Source: Bog-159 sp050008575 (GTDB lineage Bacteria > Acidobacteriota > Terriglobia > Bryobacterales > Bryobacteraceae). Taken from it: a DNA stretch of 64,000 nucleotides. Below the pieces are notes generated by a model that was given only the letters and a program-made list of their open reading frames with translations, was not told the DNA's origin and searched no databases. Shown piece by piece: positions 18,236 to 26,892 of the stretch. The position numbers and the translations under genes were made by a program. Where the stretch lies: positions 81,016 through 145,015 of the forward strand of contig JBEKMJ010000006.1 in NCBI GenBank assembly GCA_050008575.1. The letters are read 5' to 3'. Numbering within the stretch: position 1 is the stretch's first letter; each line of letters starts with the position of its first letter.

Positions 18236-18345
18236 GGTGGGGCGGCGCCATGCGCCGCCCACGCGGAGCTGCCGAAGCCGGAATTGGAGGGCGGCCTTTA
18301 GCCGGCGCGGGGCTCTTAGCCCAGCCGCGGCGTGCCCCACGCGGC
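18236..18345. repeat. Modular palindromic repeat, copy 5
   Basis: GTGGGGCGGCGCCATGCGCCGCC, GGCGGCCTTTAGCCGGCG and a degenerate GGGGCTCTTAGCCCAGCC, ending GTGCCCCAC, in the 190-base gap between the two kinase genes. Confidence 0.85.
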
Positions 18346-18353
18346 CCCGCGGC

Positions 18354-21224
18354 CTACGGTAGATCCAAGTCGAGCGCGTAAAGGTCGGAATTGCTTCGCA
18401 GCACCGAGGCGATCGGCGCACTGCCAGCGTCCAGGCCGGCCAGCACGTACCCGGTCACATTCGATTGCAGGAGTTGCCGCGAACTCGCCACGCGCTCGAT
18501 TCTCCGATCTCCGATGCGCACGCGGAACACGGGCTGGTCGATGCCCCCATACACCTCCTGATAGTAGACGTATTTGCCGTCGCGGGACCAGAACGGAGGA
18601 CCCAGCCCCGCGCCGGCGGCCAGCGGCGTCCACTGCCGCGTGCGGAAGTCGAACAAAAAAATCTGCGATCCCGCCGTGTTCGTGGCGGCAATATACCGCG
18701 GATCCGGCGACCAGGCCGACCGCCAACGCGCCTCCGATCCCGGCAGGATCTCGGCCTTCCGGGTCTTCCACTCCATCACGTACAGCGCGGAAACCTTGGG
18801 CATGCCGCGGGAGAACAGCAGCGAGTTTCCGTCGGGAGACCAACTCGGCTCGCCTCCGGTCAAGCCGGCGGCGCTGATCGCCTCCGGAGCTCTGGTCCCG
18901 GACCCGATCGCGTCGACCACGTACACTTGCACGGGCGCGCCGGCCCAACTGCCGGAGAAAACGATCCGGGTTCCGTCGGGCGACCAATGCGGTTTGCCCG
19001 CGCGCATCGCCGTGGGCGTCAACGGCGCCCGCTCGGCGCCGTCGGGCCGGCTTCGCCAGAGGGTGTCGTCGGCAGCCATGGTGTAGACCACCCACTTCCC
19101 ATCGGGCGAGCAATCGACCCATCTGCCGGCAATGCCGGAAAGATACGTCACAAACTGGCCGCGCCGCGCGTCGTAGCGCACCAATTCCCTGCGTTCCTGC
19201 CCGCCCGCGAAAAACACGCGCTTGCCGTCCGGACTCGGAGCCAGCGATGGAAACGCCAGCGGCGTCGAGTAGATCTGTACGGGTCGGCGGCCGGCTACCG
19301 GCAGCCAGGACCGGGTCTCACGGATGGCCCAAAGGCCTACCGTATCGGACTGGAACCGAAGAAACAGGTAGTACTTTCCCGACGCAATCCAGCTTCCGCC
19401 GAAGTCGCTGACTAATGGAGGGGTGGACAGCGGTCTTGGCAACAGGGCATGCAAGCCGGCGCCATCCGGGCCCACCTCCCAAAGCCGGCCCTGCCCCGTA
19501 TTGTGGTCGTGTATCGTCAAGCGCAAGATATTCCGTGCAGGTGCCGGCGCCCAGCGGATGGCGTCTAATACGTCTTCCCGGGATTCCAGCAACTTGCGGC
19601 CATCCGTCCCGTCGATGTTGACCCGGTATAGCGCGGAGCCGCGTGAAAAGACGATGCTCCTCCCGTCGCGGGCCCACGTGCCCGCGCCGCCCAGCACATC
19701 GCCAATGCGGCGGGCAGTCCCGCCCGTTACCGGAACGATCCATAGAGGCTGGTCGATTCCATCTCCCGGGCCGCCATGCACCAGCAGCTTGGAGCGGTCG
19801 GGCGATATATCCAGTATGTCCGCCTGGAAAATGGGCGGCGTTACCGGTATCGGGGCCGCTATTCCGCCATTCACGGAAACCTGGGCCAGCGACCACTCGC
19901 CCCCCGTGCGCTCGGTGAAATAGATCCGGGAGCCATCCGTCGCCACGCCGTTTCCGATCTCGACCCGGCCCGTCTGGGTGAGCTGCACGGCCTGCGACAC
20001 GCGGAGGGGCCGCGCGAAGGCGCCCAGCCAGTATTCCAGGGCGAGTCCGCCGGCGAGGGTGGCGGCTATGAGCGCGCCTGCCACCACGCCGAAGCGGTTG
20101 CGGCGCAGAAATTTGGCCGAGCGATAACCAATCGTATCCGGGCGCGCGATCACCGGGCGCCGTTCGAGGTGCCGCTGAATGTCGCGCCGCAGCAGGCCGG
20201 CCGACGCATAACGCCGTTCCGGCTCCTTCCGGATGGCCATGCGGACGATGCTGTCCAGGTCGCCCGCCAGTTGCGGCTTCAGCCGCGCAGGCGCCATCGG
20301 CTCCGTTTGGCAGATGACCCTGACAATGGCTTCCGGCGTGTAGCCGGTCATTGGCTGGGCCTTCTTTCCGGTGAGCAGCTCATATAGAATGAGACCCAGC
20401 GAGTAGACATCCGCCGCAACCGAGGCCGGCTCGCCGCGCACCCGCTCCGGCGAGGCGTATTCGGGCGTCATCACCAGGCCGGTCAGCGTGGCGGCTTCGT
20501 TTTCCGCACTCGGATCCAACAGTTTGGCAATGCCGAAATCCAGCAGCTTGGGTGTGCCGTCTTTCGTCACCAGAATATTGGCGGGCTTCAAGTCGCGGTG
20601 TACCACCAGGTCGCGATGCGCGAATTCCACTCCTTCGCAGACGCGCAGGAACAGCCGCAACCGGTCCTCCACGCCGAGCGACTGCCGGTCGCACCAAACG
20701 GTGATCGGCTCGCCCTCGATAAATTCCATCACCAGGTAAGGCACGCCCTCCGGCGTGGAGCCGCCGTCCAGCAGGCGGGCGATGTTGGGGTGCGACAACC
20801 GGGCCAGGATCTGGCGTTCCTGCCGGAAGCGCCGCAAGGTGTCGGGCGACTCGGCCGCCACCCGCACCAGTTTGATGGCCACCTGCTGGCGAAACTCAGA
20901 GTCGTCGCGCGAGGCGCGGTACACCGCGCCCATGCCGCCGTGGCCGGCGATGGCCTCCACCCTGTAAGGTCCGAGGCGGGTGCCGATCAGCCGCTGGTCC
21001 GGATCGGGCTCCCGCGCGGCAGCGGCGGCAGCCGATGCGATCGCCGCGTCGGCCGACGGTAGTCCCTCGTCGGAATAATCCAGTAATGAAGCCACTTCAC
21101 GGCGCAGATCGGGGTCCGGGCATTCGCGCTGGAGGTAATCCGGGAGTTCTTCGGGGCGCAACTCTGCGGCGGCCATGAAGAGCCGTTTAACTTCGGCCCA
21201 CTGTTCGGAGGTCAGTTCGGCCAT
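18354..21224 (-). CDS. PknB-type Ser/Thr protein kinase with C-terminal TolB-like beta-propeller
   Basis: 956 residues. The leader MAELTSEQWAEVKRLFMAAA is related to that of the next kinase. The kinase domain (~80-350) shows GHGGMGAVY, VAIKLV, HRDLKPANIL and DFGIA. A membrane helix (~370-395) is followed by about 560 residues of WD40-like/TolB blades, with repeated WSPDGT, WSPDGN, SPDGKRVFFAGG motifs, expected outside the membrane as a sensor or scaffold. It follows the ECF sigma gene by ~195 bases and precedes a TPR-ended kinase by ~190 bases on the same strand, which suggests a shared signalling cassette. Known: such ECF-kinase neighbours are common in Acidobacteria and Planctomycetes. Targets are not known. 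Confidence 0.94.
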   Translation of the reverse strand: MAELTSEQWAEVKRLFMAAAELRPEELPDYLQRECPDPDLRREVASLLDYSDEGLPSADAAIASAAAAAAREPDPDQRLIGTRLGPYRVEAIAGHGGMGAVYRASRDDSEFRQQVAIKLVRVAAESPDTLRRFRQERQILARLSHPNIARLLDGGSTPEGVPYLVMEFIEGEPITVWCDRQSLGVEDRLRLFLRVCEGVEFAHRDLVVHRDLKPANILVTKDGTPKLLDFGIAKLLDPSAENEAATLTGLVMTPEYASPERVRGEPASVAADVYSLGLILYELLTGKKAQPMTGYTPEAIVRVICQTEPMAPARLKPQLAGDLDSIVRMAIRKEPERRYASAGLLRRDIQRHLERRPVIARPDTIGYRSAKFLRRNRFGVVAGALIAATLAGGLALEYWLGAFARPLRVSQAVQLTQTGRVEIGNGVATDGSRIYFTERTGGEWSLAQVSVNGGIAAPIPVTPPIFQADILDISPDRSKLLVHGGPGDGIDQPLWIVPVTGGTARRIGDVLGGAGTWARDGRSIVFSRGSALYRVNIDGTDGRKLLESREDVLDAIRWAPAPARNILRLTIHDHNTGQGRLWEVGPDGAGLHALLPRPLSTPPLVSDFGGSWIASGKYYLFLRFQSDTVGLWAIRETRSWLPVAGRRPVQIYSTPLAFPSLAPSPDGKRVFFAGGQERRELVRYDARRGQFVTYLSGIAGRWVDCSPDGKWVVYTMAADDTLWRSRPDGAERAPLTPTAMRAGKPHWSPDGTRIVFSGSWAGAPVQVYVVDAIGSGTRAPEAISAAGLTGGEPSWSPDGNSLLFSRGMPKVSALYVMEWKTRKAEILPGSEARWRSAWSPDPRYIAATNTAGSQIFLFDFRTRQWTPLAAGAGLGPPFWSRDGKYVYYQEVYGGIDQPVFRVRIGDRRIERVASSRQLLQSNVTGYVLAGLDAGSAPIASVLRSNSDLYALDLDLP

Positions 21225-21419
21225 GCCGCACTCCTGGCTGGTTTAGGCGCCGGGCGTGGCTGCCGGTCGATCGCTGCAAGCGAGTGGCGATGTCCCGATG
21301 GTGCACGGCATTCGCGCCTGCCGTCACCAATCATATAACGAAACTCGTGCTCGCCGCGCTTGACGCGATTACAGCCGATTACAGGGGGTGCGGATCGAAT
21401 GCCGCCGGCGAAACGAGCG

Positions 21420-21992
21420 CTAACCGGACGCGGATTGGTCCATTTCCCGTTGCAGCCAAGCTTCGGCCAGCCGCAGGTGGCGGCGCACCACGTTGATTTC
21501 GAGGTTCAGCGCAATGCTGGATTCCTCAGCCGTGAGACCGCCGAAATACCGCATCTCCACCAATCGGGCCAGCAGCGGATCCTTCGCGGCGAGCCCGGCC
21601 AGCGCATCGTCCAGCGCGATCAGGATGGAAGGGCGTTCCCCACTGCCGTCGCGCTCTTCGTCGATGGCCAGCTTCTCGCGCCCCCCACCGCGCTTGGCGG
21701 CGTTGTGTTCGCGCGCGTGATCGATCAGGATTTTGCGCATGGCGTGGGCCGCTATAGCCAGAAAATGGGCGCGGTCCTTATACCCAGCCTGCTCCCGGCC
21801 CAACATCCTCAAGTAGACTTCGTGGACCAGCGCGGTGGGCTGCAAGGTATGGCCCGGACGCTCGCGCCTGAGCTGCCCGTCCGCGATCCGGCGTAATTCG
21901 TCGTAGACCAGCGGAACGAGGAGCTCGAGCGCCCCTTGATCGCCGCCGGCAAGGTCGCGAAGCAAGAGAGTGACCGTGCGCGCGTCGGGCAT
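21420..21992 (-). CDS. ECF-type RNA polymerase sigma factor (Sig-70_X6/TIGR02999-like)
   Basis: 190 residues from the ATG at 21992. Region 2 (ALELLVPLVYDELRRIADGQ, then LQPTALVHEVYLRML) and region 4 (MRYFGGLTAEESSIAL...VVRRHLRLAEAWL) are both present. The HTLQPTALVHEVYLRM stretch is characteristic of the sigma subfamily named Sig-70_X6, found mainly in Planctomycetes and Acidobacteria. No anti-sigma factor follows; instead two Ser/Thr kinases lie downstream, and kinase phosphorylation is a proposed means of control for such sigma factors. An upstream in-frame extension lacks a start signal and is left out. Confidence 0.94.
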   Translation of the reverse strand: MPDARTVTLLLRDLAGGDQGALELLVPLVYDELRRIADGQLRRERPGHTLQPTALVHEVYLRMLGREQAGYKDRAHFLAIAAHAMRKILIDHAREHNAAKRGGGREKLAIDEERDGSGERPSILIALDDALAGLAAKDPLLARLVEMRYFGGLTAEESSIALNLEINVVRRHLRLAEAWLQREMDQSASG

Positions 21993-22095
21993 GGTGAGGT
22001 CTAACTGCCCCCCAGCATAACAGTCGGCGGCTGCCGGCGCTAGGCATCGAGGGAAACGGAAGCGCCGATTGCCAGGCAGAATTGCCGGACGCGGC

Positions 22096-22155
22096 ACGCT
22101 TCCCTCGCCGCAGAGCGGGCCTGCGAGGCCCGCGCAGGCTGCGAGCCTGCCCCAC
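22096..22155. repeat. Modular palindromic repeat, copy 6
   Basis: GCGGGCCTGCGAGGCCCGC followed by GCAGGCTGCGAGCCTGCCCCAC, the minimal two-hairpin form, just behind the stop codon of the GH35 gene. Confidence 0.9.
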
Positions 22156-23915
22156 TACTCATATCGGTATACCGTGACACGCAGGGTGGTGTTGGGCCGC
22201 AGTGTCAGGATCTCTCCCTGGCCGGTGTCGTCGCCCGCCAACTGCCGCAGGACGGTCCATTTGCCATCCACGAAGCGGCCTTCCTGCACGTCGCCCAGCC
22301 CAGCCGTGGAGGGGCCCGGCGTGCTCGGGGCGAATGCAATGCGCACGCCGCCTCCCACCGCGCCCATGAAGAATTCGTTGGTTCCCGCGTACACAAAGAT
22401 GGCCGATCCCTGGACCGTTTCCTGCTGACTGGCTGGCGCGGCGGGCGGTTGGCCGGTGGGTGGAGGCGCGATGGGCGGGCGGCCGCGGCCCGTGAAAGTC
22501 AGATCAAGCGTGTAGCCGCCGAGAGCCAGCTTGGCGGGCGGGTCGCCCTGCCGTGTGCGGATGGCGGCGATGTCCGGCGTGCCCTGGTGCGCGGCGATGG
22601 CGGGCGCCAAGTCCGACACCACGCGGTAGGCGGCGGCCAAGTCGGTGTCCGGCCCCACCCCGCGCTCGATGAAGAAAGGTGAGAAACCGATGGCGTGATA
22701 CTTGCCAAAGGCCATTAGCACGTTGGACGCGTTGACACTCGTCTCCGGGATGAACAGCGGATTCGCGTTGCGCGTGAAGCGCTCGCAAACTTCGTCGAAG
22801 TATTGGAGGTAGAGGTCGGGAGCGAGCATATCGACGGCGGGCGCGCCCGCCCGCCAGATATCGTGCACCTGCGGCAGCGGCCCGCCGCTCGGATAGGTGC
22901 CGGGCCAGGCGTGGTTGGGCTGCTGCAGCCAGGCATTGACGAACATCGGGATGCCGTACTCCTGCTTGCCCTCGGCCACCACCTTGCCGACGTAGCGCGC
23001 GTAGTTCCACGCCATGAAGATTTCGTCGGAAGGCCAATGCAGGCTGCGCCACGAGGACTCGTGCTCTTCGGGAGTCATAGGCGGCGAGGTGGTTTGAATG
23101 GGCATAAAAACAGTGTCGGGCTTGCCGGGTCCGAAGACCTGTTCCCATGTGCCTGAGGATCGCGATCCGTTGGCGGCCCAGACCGCGCGAAGTTCGGGAG
23201 CCAGTGTGTCGCGGTGCTGTTGGATGTAGTCCATCAGTTCGGGCGGCACGGGACTGGCGAACGCCTGGTTGGCGGCGGCAGACCGGTCGCGCGAATCGCG
23301 CAGCACGCCCACTTCGTTCTCCACCTGCATCGTCACGACGGTGTGCCGGGCGCCGTCGACGGTCTTGATATGGCGCATGAGCGCGCGAAAGGCGCGCGCG
23401 TCGGCATCGCGGGTGGCATTGCCGAAGGTGCTGAGAAGTTCCATGCTTTTCCCGGTGCCCAGGCGGATGCGCGGGAAGCGCTGAAAGTCCTGCTTTACCC
23501 AATAGGGAGCGTAGCTGGAGAGGCCATTCTTCCAACTGCCGAACCAGAGGAAAACCAGCTTTAGATTATGGTGGCGGGCTTGCTCGAGGAGTCCGTCCAC
23601 CAGGGCGAACTCGTAGCGGCCTTCGGCGGGTTCCAACTGGGCCCAGGAGATGGCCGCGAGAACGCAGTTCAAATTCCCCGCAGCCAGCTTGGGCCAGAGC
23701 GGTTGCATGTTCTCGAGGCTGCTGGCGGTGTTATTGCCCAACTCGCCGGCGAGGGCCAGGAAGGGCTGGCCGTCGACGATCAACTGGGTTGCCGCGCCGT
23801 GCTTCTCAAGGCGGGGAATGCCGGAGGCGGGCTGCCCGTCACACGGGGCCGCCGCGAGGGCCGCGAGGCAGGCGGCCGGCAAGACGGACCAGGTTCGCAT
23901 GGCTATGCTCATCAT
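22155..23915 (-). CDS. GH35-type beta-galactosidase-like hydrolase with DUF5597-like C-terminus (secreted)
   Basis: 586 residues if started at 23915; ATG at 23900 is an alternative. After a signal peptide (to about residue 30) a clan GH-A barrel begins with the family motif FLALAGELGNNTASS. The predicted acid/base Glu is in MQVENEVG and the nucleophile Glu in LFIPETSV. The C-terminal ~130 residues are beta-rich with a Pro-rich linker, matching the DUF5597 module that follows many such enzymes. It would act on beta-galactosides or related plant polysaccharide side chains outside the cytoplasm. It diverges from the NTF2-like gene at 23970. Confidence 0.9.
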   Translation of the reverse strand: MMSIAMRTWSVLPAACLAALAAAPCDGQPASGIPRLEKHGAATQLIVDGQPFLALAGELGNNTASSLENMQPLWPKLAAGNLNCVLAAISWAQLEPAEGRYEFALVDGLLEQARHHNLKLVFLWFGSWKNGLSSYAPYWVKQDFQRFPRIRLGTGKSMELLSTFGNATRDADARAFRALMRHIKTVDGARHTVVTMQVENEVGVLRDSRDRSAAANQAFASPVPPELMDYIQQHRDTLAPELRAVWAANGSRSSGTWEQVFGPGKPDTVFMPIQTTSPPMTPEEHESSWRSLHWPSDEIFMAWNYARYVGKVVAEGKQEYGIPMFVNAWLQQPNHAWPGTYPSGGPLPQVHDIWRAGAPAVDMLAPDLYLQYFDEVCERFTRNANPLFIPETSVNASNVLMAFGKYHAIGFSPFFIERGVGPDTDLAAAYRVVSDLAPAIAAHQGTPDIAAIRTRQGDPPAKLALGGYTLDLTFTGRGRPPIAPPPTGQPPAAPASQQETVQGSAIFVYAGTNEFFMGAVGGGVRIAFAPSTPGPSTAGLGDVQEGRFVDGKWTVLRQLAGDDTGQGEILTLRPNTTLRVTVYRYE

Positions 23916-23953
23916 AGTCCGATGCGGGTCGCGGCATGCGTGCCGGCTTGTGA

Positions 23954-23969
23954 TACACTGCTGCAAGTT
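23954..23969 (+). promoter_or_regulatory. TGATACACTG promoter element of the NTF2-like gene
   Basis: TACACT (23954-23959) within TTGTGATACACTGC ends ten bases before the ATG at 23970. There is no Shine-Dalgarno in the short interval. The same arrangement, including the first codons, is repeated at 24574. Confidence 0.45.
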
Positions 23970-24494
23970 ATGATTGCGAAGCGCATTTTAACCGGGGCAA
24001 GCAAGCCGCTTCCGTGGCGCTGTCTAGCGCTCGCGGTGGCGGTTTCGTTTCACGTTGCAGGCCAAAGTAGCGGAGCGCCGGCGGATGTTGACAGTATCCG
24101 TCACCTGATCGCGGAATACGCGAAGGCCGTTGACACCGCCGACGTGGAGCTTGTTAAACAGATATGGTCGAGTTCGCCGGAAGTGTCGTTCATTCACCCA
24201 TTAGGTCATGAGCACGGTGTCGGCCAAGTGGCGGAAAATGTTTTTCGCCATCTTATGGGAGACACTTTCTCCGAACGGAAGCTGAGCGTCAAGGATGTGT
24301 CGATTCACGCGTACGGCGACACGGCATGGTCTGAATTCTATTGGGATTTTGCGGCGAAGTTCAGAAAGGACGGCTCTGCGCTGGCGACGCACGGCCGCGA
24401 AACGCAGATCTATCATAAAGAGCAAGGCCGGTGGCGTTTGGTGCACGTACACTATTCCGGCATGCCTGCTGCCGGGGCGGGGCAAGGGTTCTAG
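23970..24494 (+). CDS. Exported SnoaL/NTF2-like protein (DUF4440-type)
   Basis: 174 residues from the ATG at 23970. A signal-like hydrophobic segment (about residues 15-30) is followed by an NTF2-like cone fold: an opening helix with IRHLIAEYAKAVDTADVEL, a strand with EVSFIHPLGHEHG, and the terminal strands TAWSEFYWDF and GRWRLVHVHYSG. Members of this superfamily bind or isomerise small hydrophobic ligands; some are simple binding proteins. No unique catalytic residue can be assigned. Its start region, from the promoter through MIAK, is nearly copied before the esterase gene downstream. Confidence 0.82.
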   Translation: MIAKRILTGASKPLPWRCLALAVAVSFHVAGQSSGAPADVDSIRHLIAEYAKAVDTADVELVKQIWSSSPEVSFIHPLGHEHGVGQVAENVFRHLMGDTFSERKLSVKDVSIHAYGDTAWSEFYWDFAAKFRKDGSALATHGRETQIYHKEQGRWRLVHVHYSGMPAAGAGQGF

Positions 24495-24507
24495 TGTATT
24501 TGATAGG

Positions 24508-24570
24508 CACCGTGGGGCAGCGCCATGCGCTGCCGCGGGGCTCTAAGCCCCGCGCAGGCCTGCAGGCCTG
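24508..24570. repeat. Modular palindromic repeat, copy 7
   Basis: GTGGGGCAGCGCCATGCGCTGCC, GCGGGGCTCTAAGCCCCGC and CAGGCCTGCAGGCCTG hairpins fill the gap between the NTF2-like and esterase genes, ending right before the TGATACACTG promoter word. Confidence 0.9.
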
Positions 24571-24573
24571 TGA

Positions 24574-24589
24574 TACACTGCCCCCAGCC
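24574..24589 (+). promoter_or_regulatory. TGATACACTG promoter element of the esterase gene
   Basis: TACACT (24574-24579) in CCTGTGATACACTGC lies ten bases before the ATG. The 3' arm of the preceding hairpin occupies the -35 area, so the repeat may shape this promoter. Confidence 0.45.
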
Positions 24590-25447
24590 ATGATCGCGAA
24601 ACTTGTTTTCAGTGTGGTCTGCGTTTGCGGGTATGCGCTCGCTATCGACCGCGGCGAGGAAATCAAACTTTGGCCGAATGGCGCGCCGGGGGCGGAGCAG
24701 GCGGCCGAGGTATCTGAACCGTCGGCGGATTCCAAGCTGCCCAAACGCTTCACGGTGGTGCACAACCCATCCATCTACGCTTTCCTGGCGCCCCAGGAGA
24801 AGGCCAATGGGATGGCGGTGGTGGTGGCGCCGGGCGGCGGCCATTCGCAGATCGTGATCGACAAGGAGGGCTGGGAAATCGCCGATTGGCTGAATCGGAA
24901 CGGCATCGCCGCCTTCGTGCTGAAGTACCGGTTGGCGCGCGCGCCGGGTTCGCATTACACAGTGGATCGCGATGCGCTGGCGGACGCCGCGCGGGCCGTG
25001 CGCACGGTGCGCAGCCGCGCCGCGGAGTGGGGCTTGGATCCGGCGCGCATCGGCTTCATGGGTTTTTCGGCCGGCGGGGAACTGGCCGCGCTGATCGAGA
25101 CGCGCTTCGATGCCGGCAACGCGGACGCCGCGGATCCTGTGGACCGTACCGGCTCCCGCCCCGATTTTGCCGCGGCCATCTATCCCGGTTTCAAGCCCGG
25201 CGCCATCGCGGTGCCGAAAGACGCGCCTCCTACGTTTCTCATGTGCACCGATGAAGACCGCGCACACGTGGTGACCACGGTCAACTTGTATCTGGATCTG
25301 CAAAAGCAGGGGGTGCCCACGGAGATGCATATCTATGCCAGCGGACCGCACGGCGTGGGGATGCGCCCTTTGCGCCTGCCGGTGGCCACCTGGCCGGACC
25401 GGCTGCGCGACTGGATGGTGGATCGCAAGCTGCTGAAGGAGAATTAG
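24590..25447 (+). CDS. Exported alpha/beta hydrolase, BD-FAE / acetyl-xylan-esterase-like
   Basis: 285 residues from the ATG at 24590, with a signal peptide (~1-19, ending YALA). Motifs of the BD-FAE/esterase family: VVVAPGGGHSQIV as the oxyanion hole, nucleophile elbow GFMGFSAGGELAA, Asp in MCTDEDRAHV, and the His in YASGPHGVGMRP. The opening IKLWPNGAPGA is typical of secreted esterases from polysaccharide-degrading soil bacteria that remove acetyl or feruloyl groups from xylan. The gene for a GH35-type hydrolase is close by. It is convergent with the LpxL-like gene, with only 28 bases between the stops. Confidence 0.9.
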   Translation: MIAKLVFSVVCVCGYALAIDRGEEIKLWPNGAPGAEQAAEVSEPSADSKLPKRFTVVHNPSIYAFLAPQEKANGMAVVVAPGGGHSQIVIDKEGWEIADWLNRNGIAAFVLKYRLARAPGSHYTVDRDALADAARAVRTVRSRAAEWGLDPARIGFMGFSAGGELAALIETRFDAGNADAADPVDRTGSRPDFAAAIYPGFKPGAIAVPKDAPPTFLMCTDEDRAHVVTTVNLYLDLQKQGVPTEMHIYASGPHGVGMRPLRLPVATWPDRLRDWMVDRKLLKEN

Positions 25448-25455
25448 CCGCCGAT

Positions 25456-25487
25456 GAAACTGCCTTTATCCGTGTTCATCCGTGGCT
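25456..25487. repeat. Short dispersed repeat (TTTATCCGTGTTCATCCGTGG type)
   Basis: TATCCGTGTTCATCCGTGGC, a word known as a very frequent intergenic repeat in Planctomycetes, Verrucomicrobia and Acidobacteria. A related copy in the other orientation is at 32368-32397. Here it supplies the stop codon and last residues of the acyltransferase gene. Confidence 0.75.
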
Positions 25488-26378
25488 CGAGTTCTCCCCC
25501 GGCGGGCGGGTCTTCCAGCGGCGATGAATCCAGAGCCACTGATCGGGGTACTCGCGGACCACAGCTTCCAGTTGACGGTGCAGCGTGCGCGTGTCGGCTT
25601 CCGCGTCGCCCGTGATTTCGATGGGAGGATAGAAGCGCAGCACGTATTTGCGCTCGCTCTCGATCCAAAGCGCGAAGCCGGGAATCACGGCCGCGCCGCT
25701 ATGCGCCGCCAGCTTGGCGAAGCCGGTTCCGGCGCAGGCCGGCACGCCGAAGAAATCCACGAACGTGCCTTCTTCGAGCGATGCATTCTGGTCTACCAGA
25801 ATGCCAACCGCTTCATTGCGATGCAACGCCTTCAGGATGCCGCGCGCGTAATCTTTCTTGCCGATCGGGCGGTTGCCGGATAGCATGCGCCGGCGTTCCA
25901 CCAGCGCGTCGATTTTGGGATTGTCGAGAGGGCGGATCACCACGTGCATGGGCGCGGCCATCCAGGCATGCGCGAAGGCGCTCAACTCCCAATTGCCCAG
26001 GTGCGCGGTGGCAAACAGGACGCCACGGCCGCGTTTGCGGGCCTCTTCGAAGTGTTCGAAGCCCTCGTAGCGAATCCAGTCGCGGATATTGCGCCTGTGG
26101 AGCCGCGGAAATCGCGCGAAGGCCACCAGCAGGCGGGCGATCGAGCGGAACACACCGTCGGCGATGCGCTGGCGGGCGCTGCGGTCCAACTGCGGCATGG
26201 CCATCGCCAGGTTGCCCAGGGCCACGTGCCGCAAGCGCGGTAGCGCCATATCCAGCAGCCCGGCGTACCTGCGCGCCAGCCAGTTGGCGACCGGAAGCGG
26301 CGTCCAGGCGAGCGAATCGACCACTGCCAGGGCCATCCAGTATTCGAGCGTGTCGCGCACAGCCGAGCGGCGTCGCAT
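25476..26378 (-). CDS. LpxL/HtrB-like lysophospholipid or lipid A acyltransferase
   Basis: 300 residues from the ATG at 26378. A hydrophobic N-terminal helix anchors the protein to the inner membrane. The acyltransferase motif HxxxxE/D is seen in TAHLGNWELSAFAHAW, with supporting blocks VVIRPLDNPKID, VGILVDQNASLEEGTFVDFFG and FALWIESERKYVLRFYPPIE, and the ending EYPDQWLWIHRRWKTRP, all diagnostic of the LpxL family. It would add a secondary acyl chain to lipid A or a related lipid. The final residues (NSSHG) come from an intergenic repeat that crosses the stop codon, so the native end may have been altered. Confidence 0.9.
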   Translation of the reverse strand: MRRRSAVRDTLEYWMALAVVDSLAWTPLPVANWLARRYAGLLDMALPRLRHVALGNLAMAMPQLDRSARQRIADGVFRSIARLLVAFARFPRLHRRNIRDWIRYEGFEHFEEARKRGRGVLFATAHLGNWELSAFAHAWMAAPMHVVIRPLDNPKIDALVERRRMLSGNRPIGKKDYARGILKALHRNEAVGILVDQNASLEEGTFVDFFGVPACAGTGFAKLAAHSGAAVIPGFALWIESERKYVLRFYPPIEITGDAEADTRTLHRQLEAVVREYPDQWLWIHRRWKTRPPGENSSHG

Positions 26379-26468
26379 GAATCGCCATTGTAGCGAGAGC
26401 GCACGGCTGCTTCCCAGAATCGGACACTGAGATCTCAAATGTGGCTTCCCGATTGGGGACATTTTGGA

Positions 26469-26826
26469 TTTGGAGGGCGGGCAATTCTGCCCGCAGCCGG
26501 CTTTCTGCCGGCTCTGGAGATTGGCCTTTTAGTGGGGCAGGCCTCCAGGCCTGCGCGGGTTCTCCAGAACCCGCTCTGCGGCGAGCCTAGCTCGCCCCTG
26601 GACTTTGGCCATTTGATAGGCCTCGTGGGGCGGCGCCATGCGCCGCCGCAGGGGCCTAAAATTAAGCCCCGCTTGGGCGAGCTTCGCTCGCCTCGGGAGT
26701 TTCTACATTTGCCGGAGCTGGAATTGGAGGCCGGGCTTTAGCCGGCGCGGGGCTGCAGCCCCGCTGGTAGCACAGGCTTCAGCCGGTGTTAGCCGGCTGC
26801 GGCCAAGATTGGCCGCCCTCCAAATC
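26469..26826. repeat. Modular palindromic repeat, copy 8 (longest, ~360 bases)
   Basis: A composite of at least ten hairpin words, from GGAGGGCGGGCAATTCTGCCCG at the left to its mirror GGCCAAGATTGGCCGCCCTCC at the right. Inside are GTGGGGCAGGCCTCCAGGCC, GCGGGTTCTCCAGAACCCGC, GGCGAGCTTCGCTCGCC, GGCGGCGCCATGCGCCGCC, GCGGGGCTGCAGCCCCGC and ACAGGCTTCAGCCGGTGT. It fills the gap between divergent genes, so here it cannot simply be a terminator. Confidence 0.92.
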
Positions 26827-26892
26827 CAAACTGACCCACTACCCATCGGTGCGTGTGCCACACCGGCCCCTTACGTGCACGACCGTCAACCC

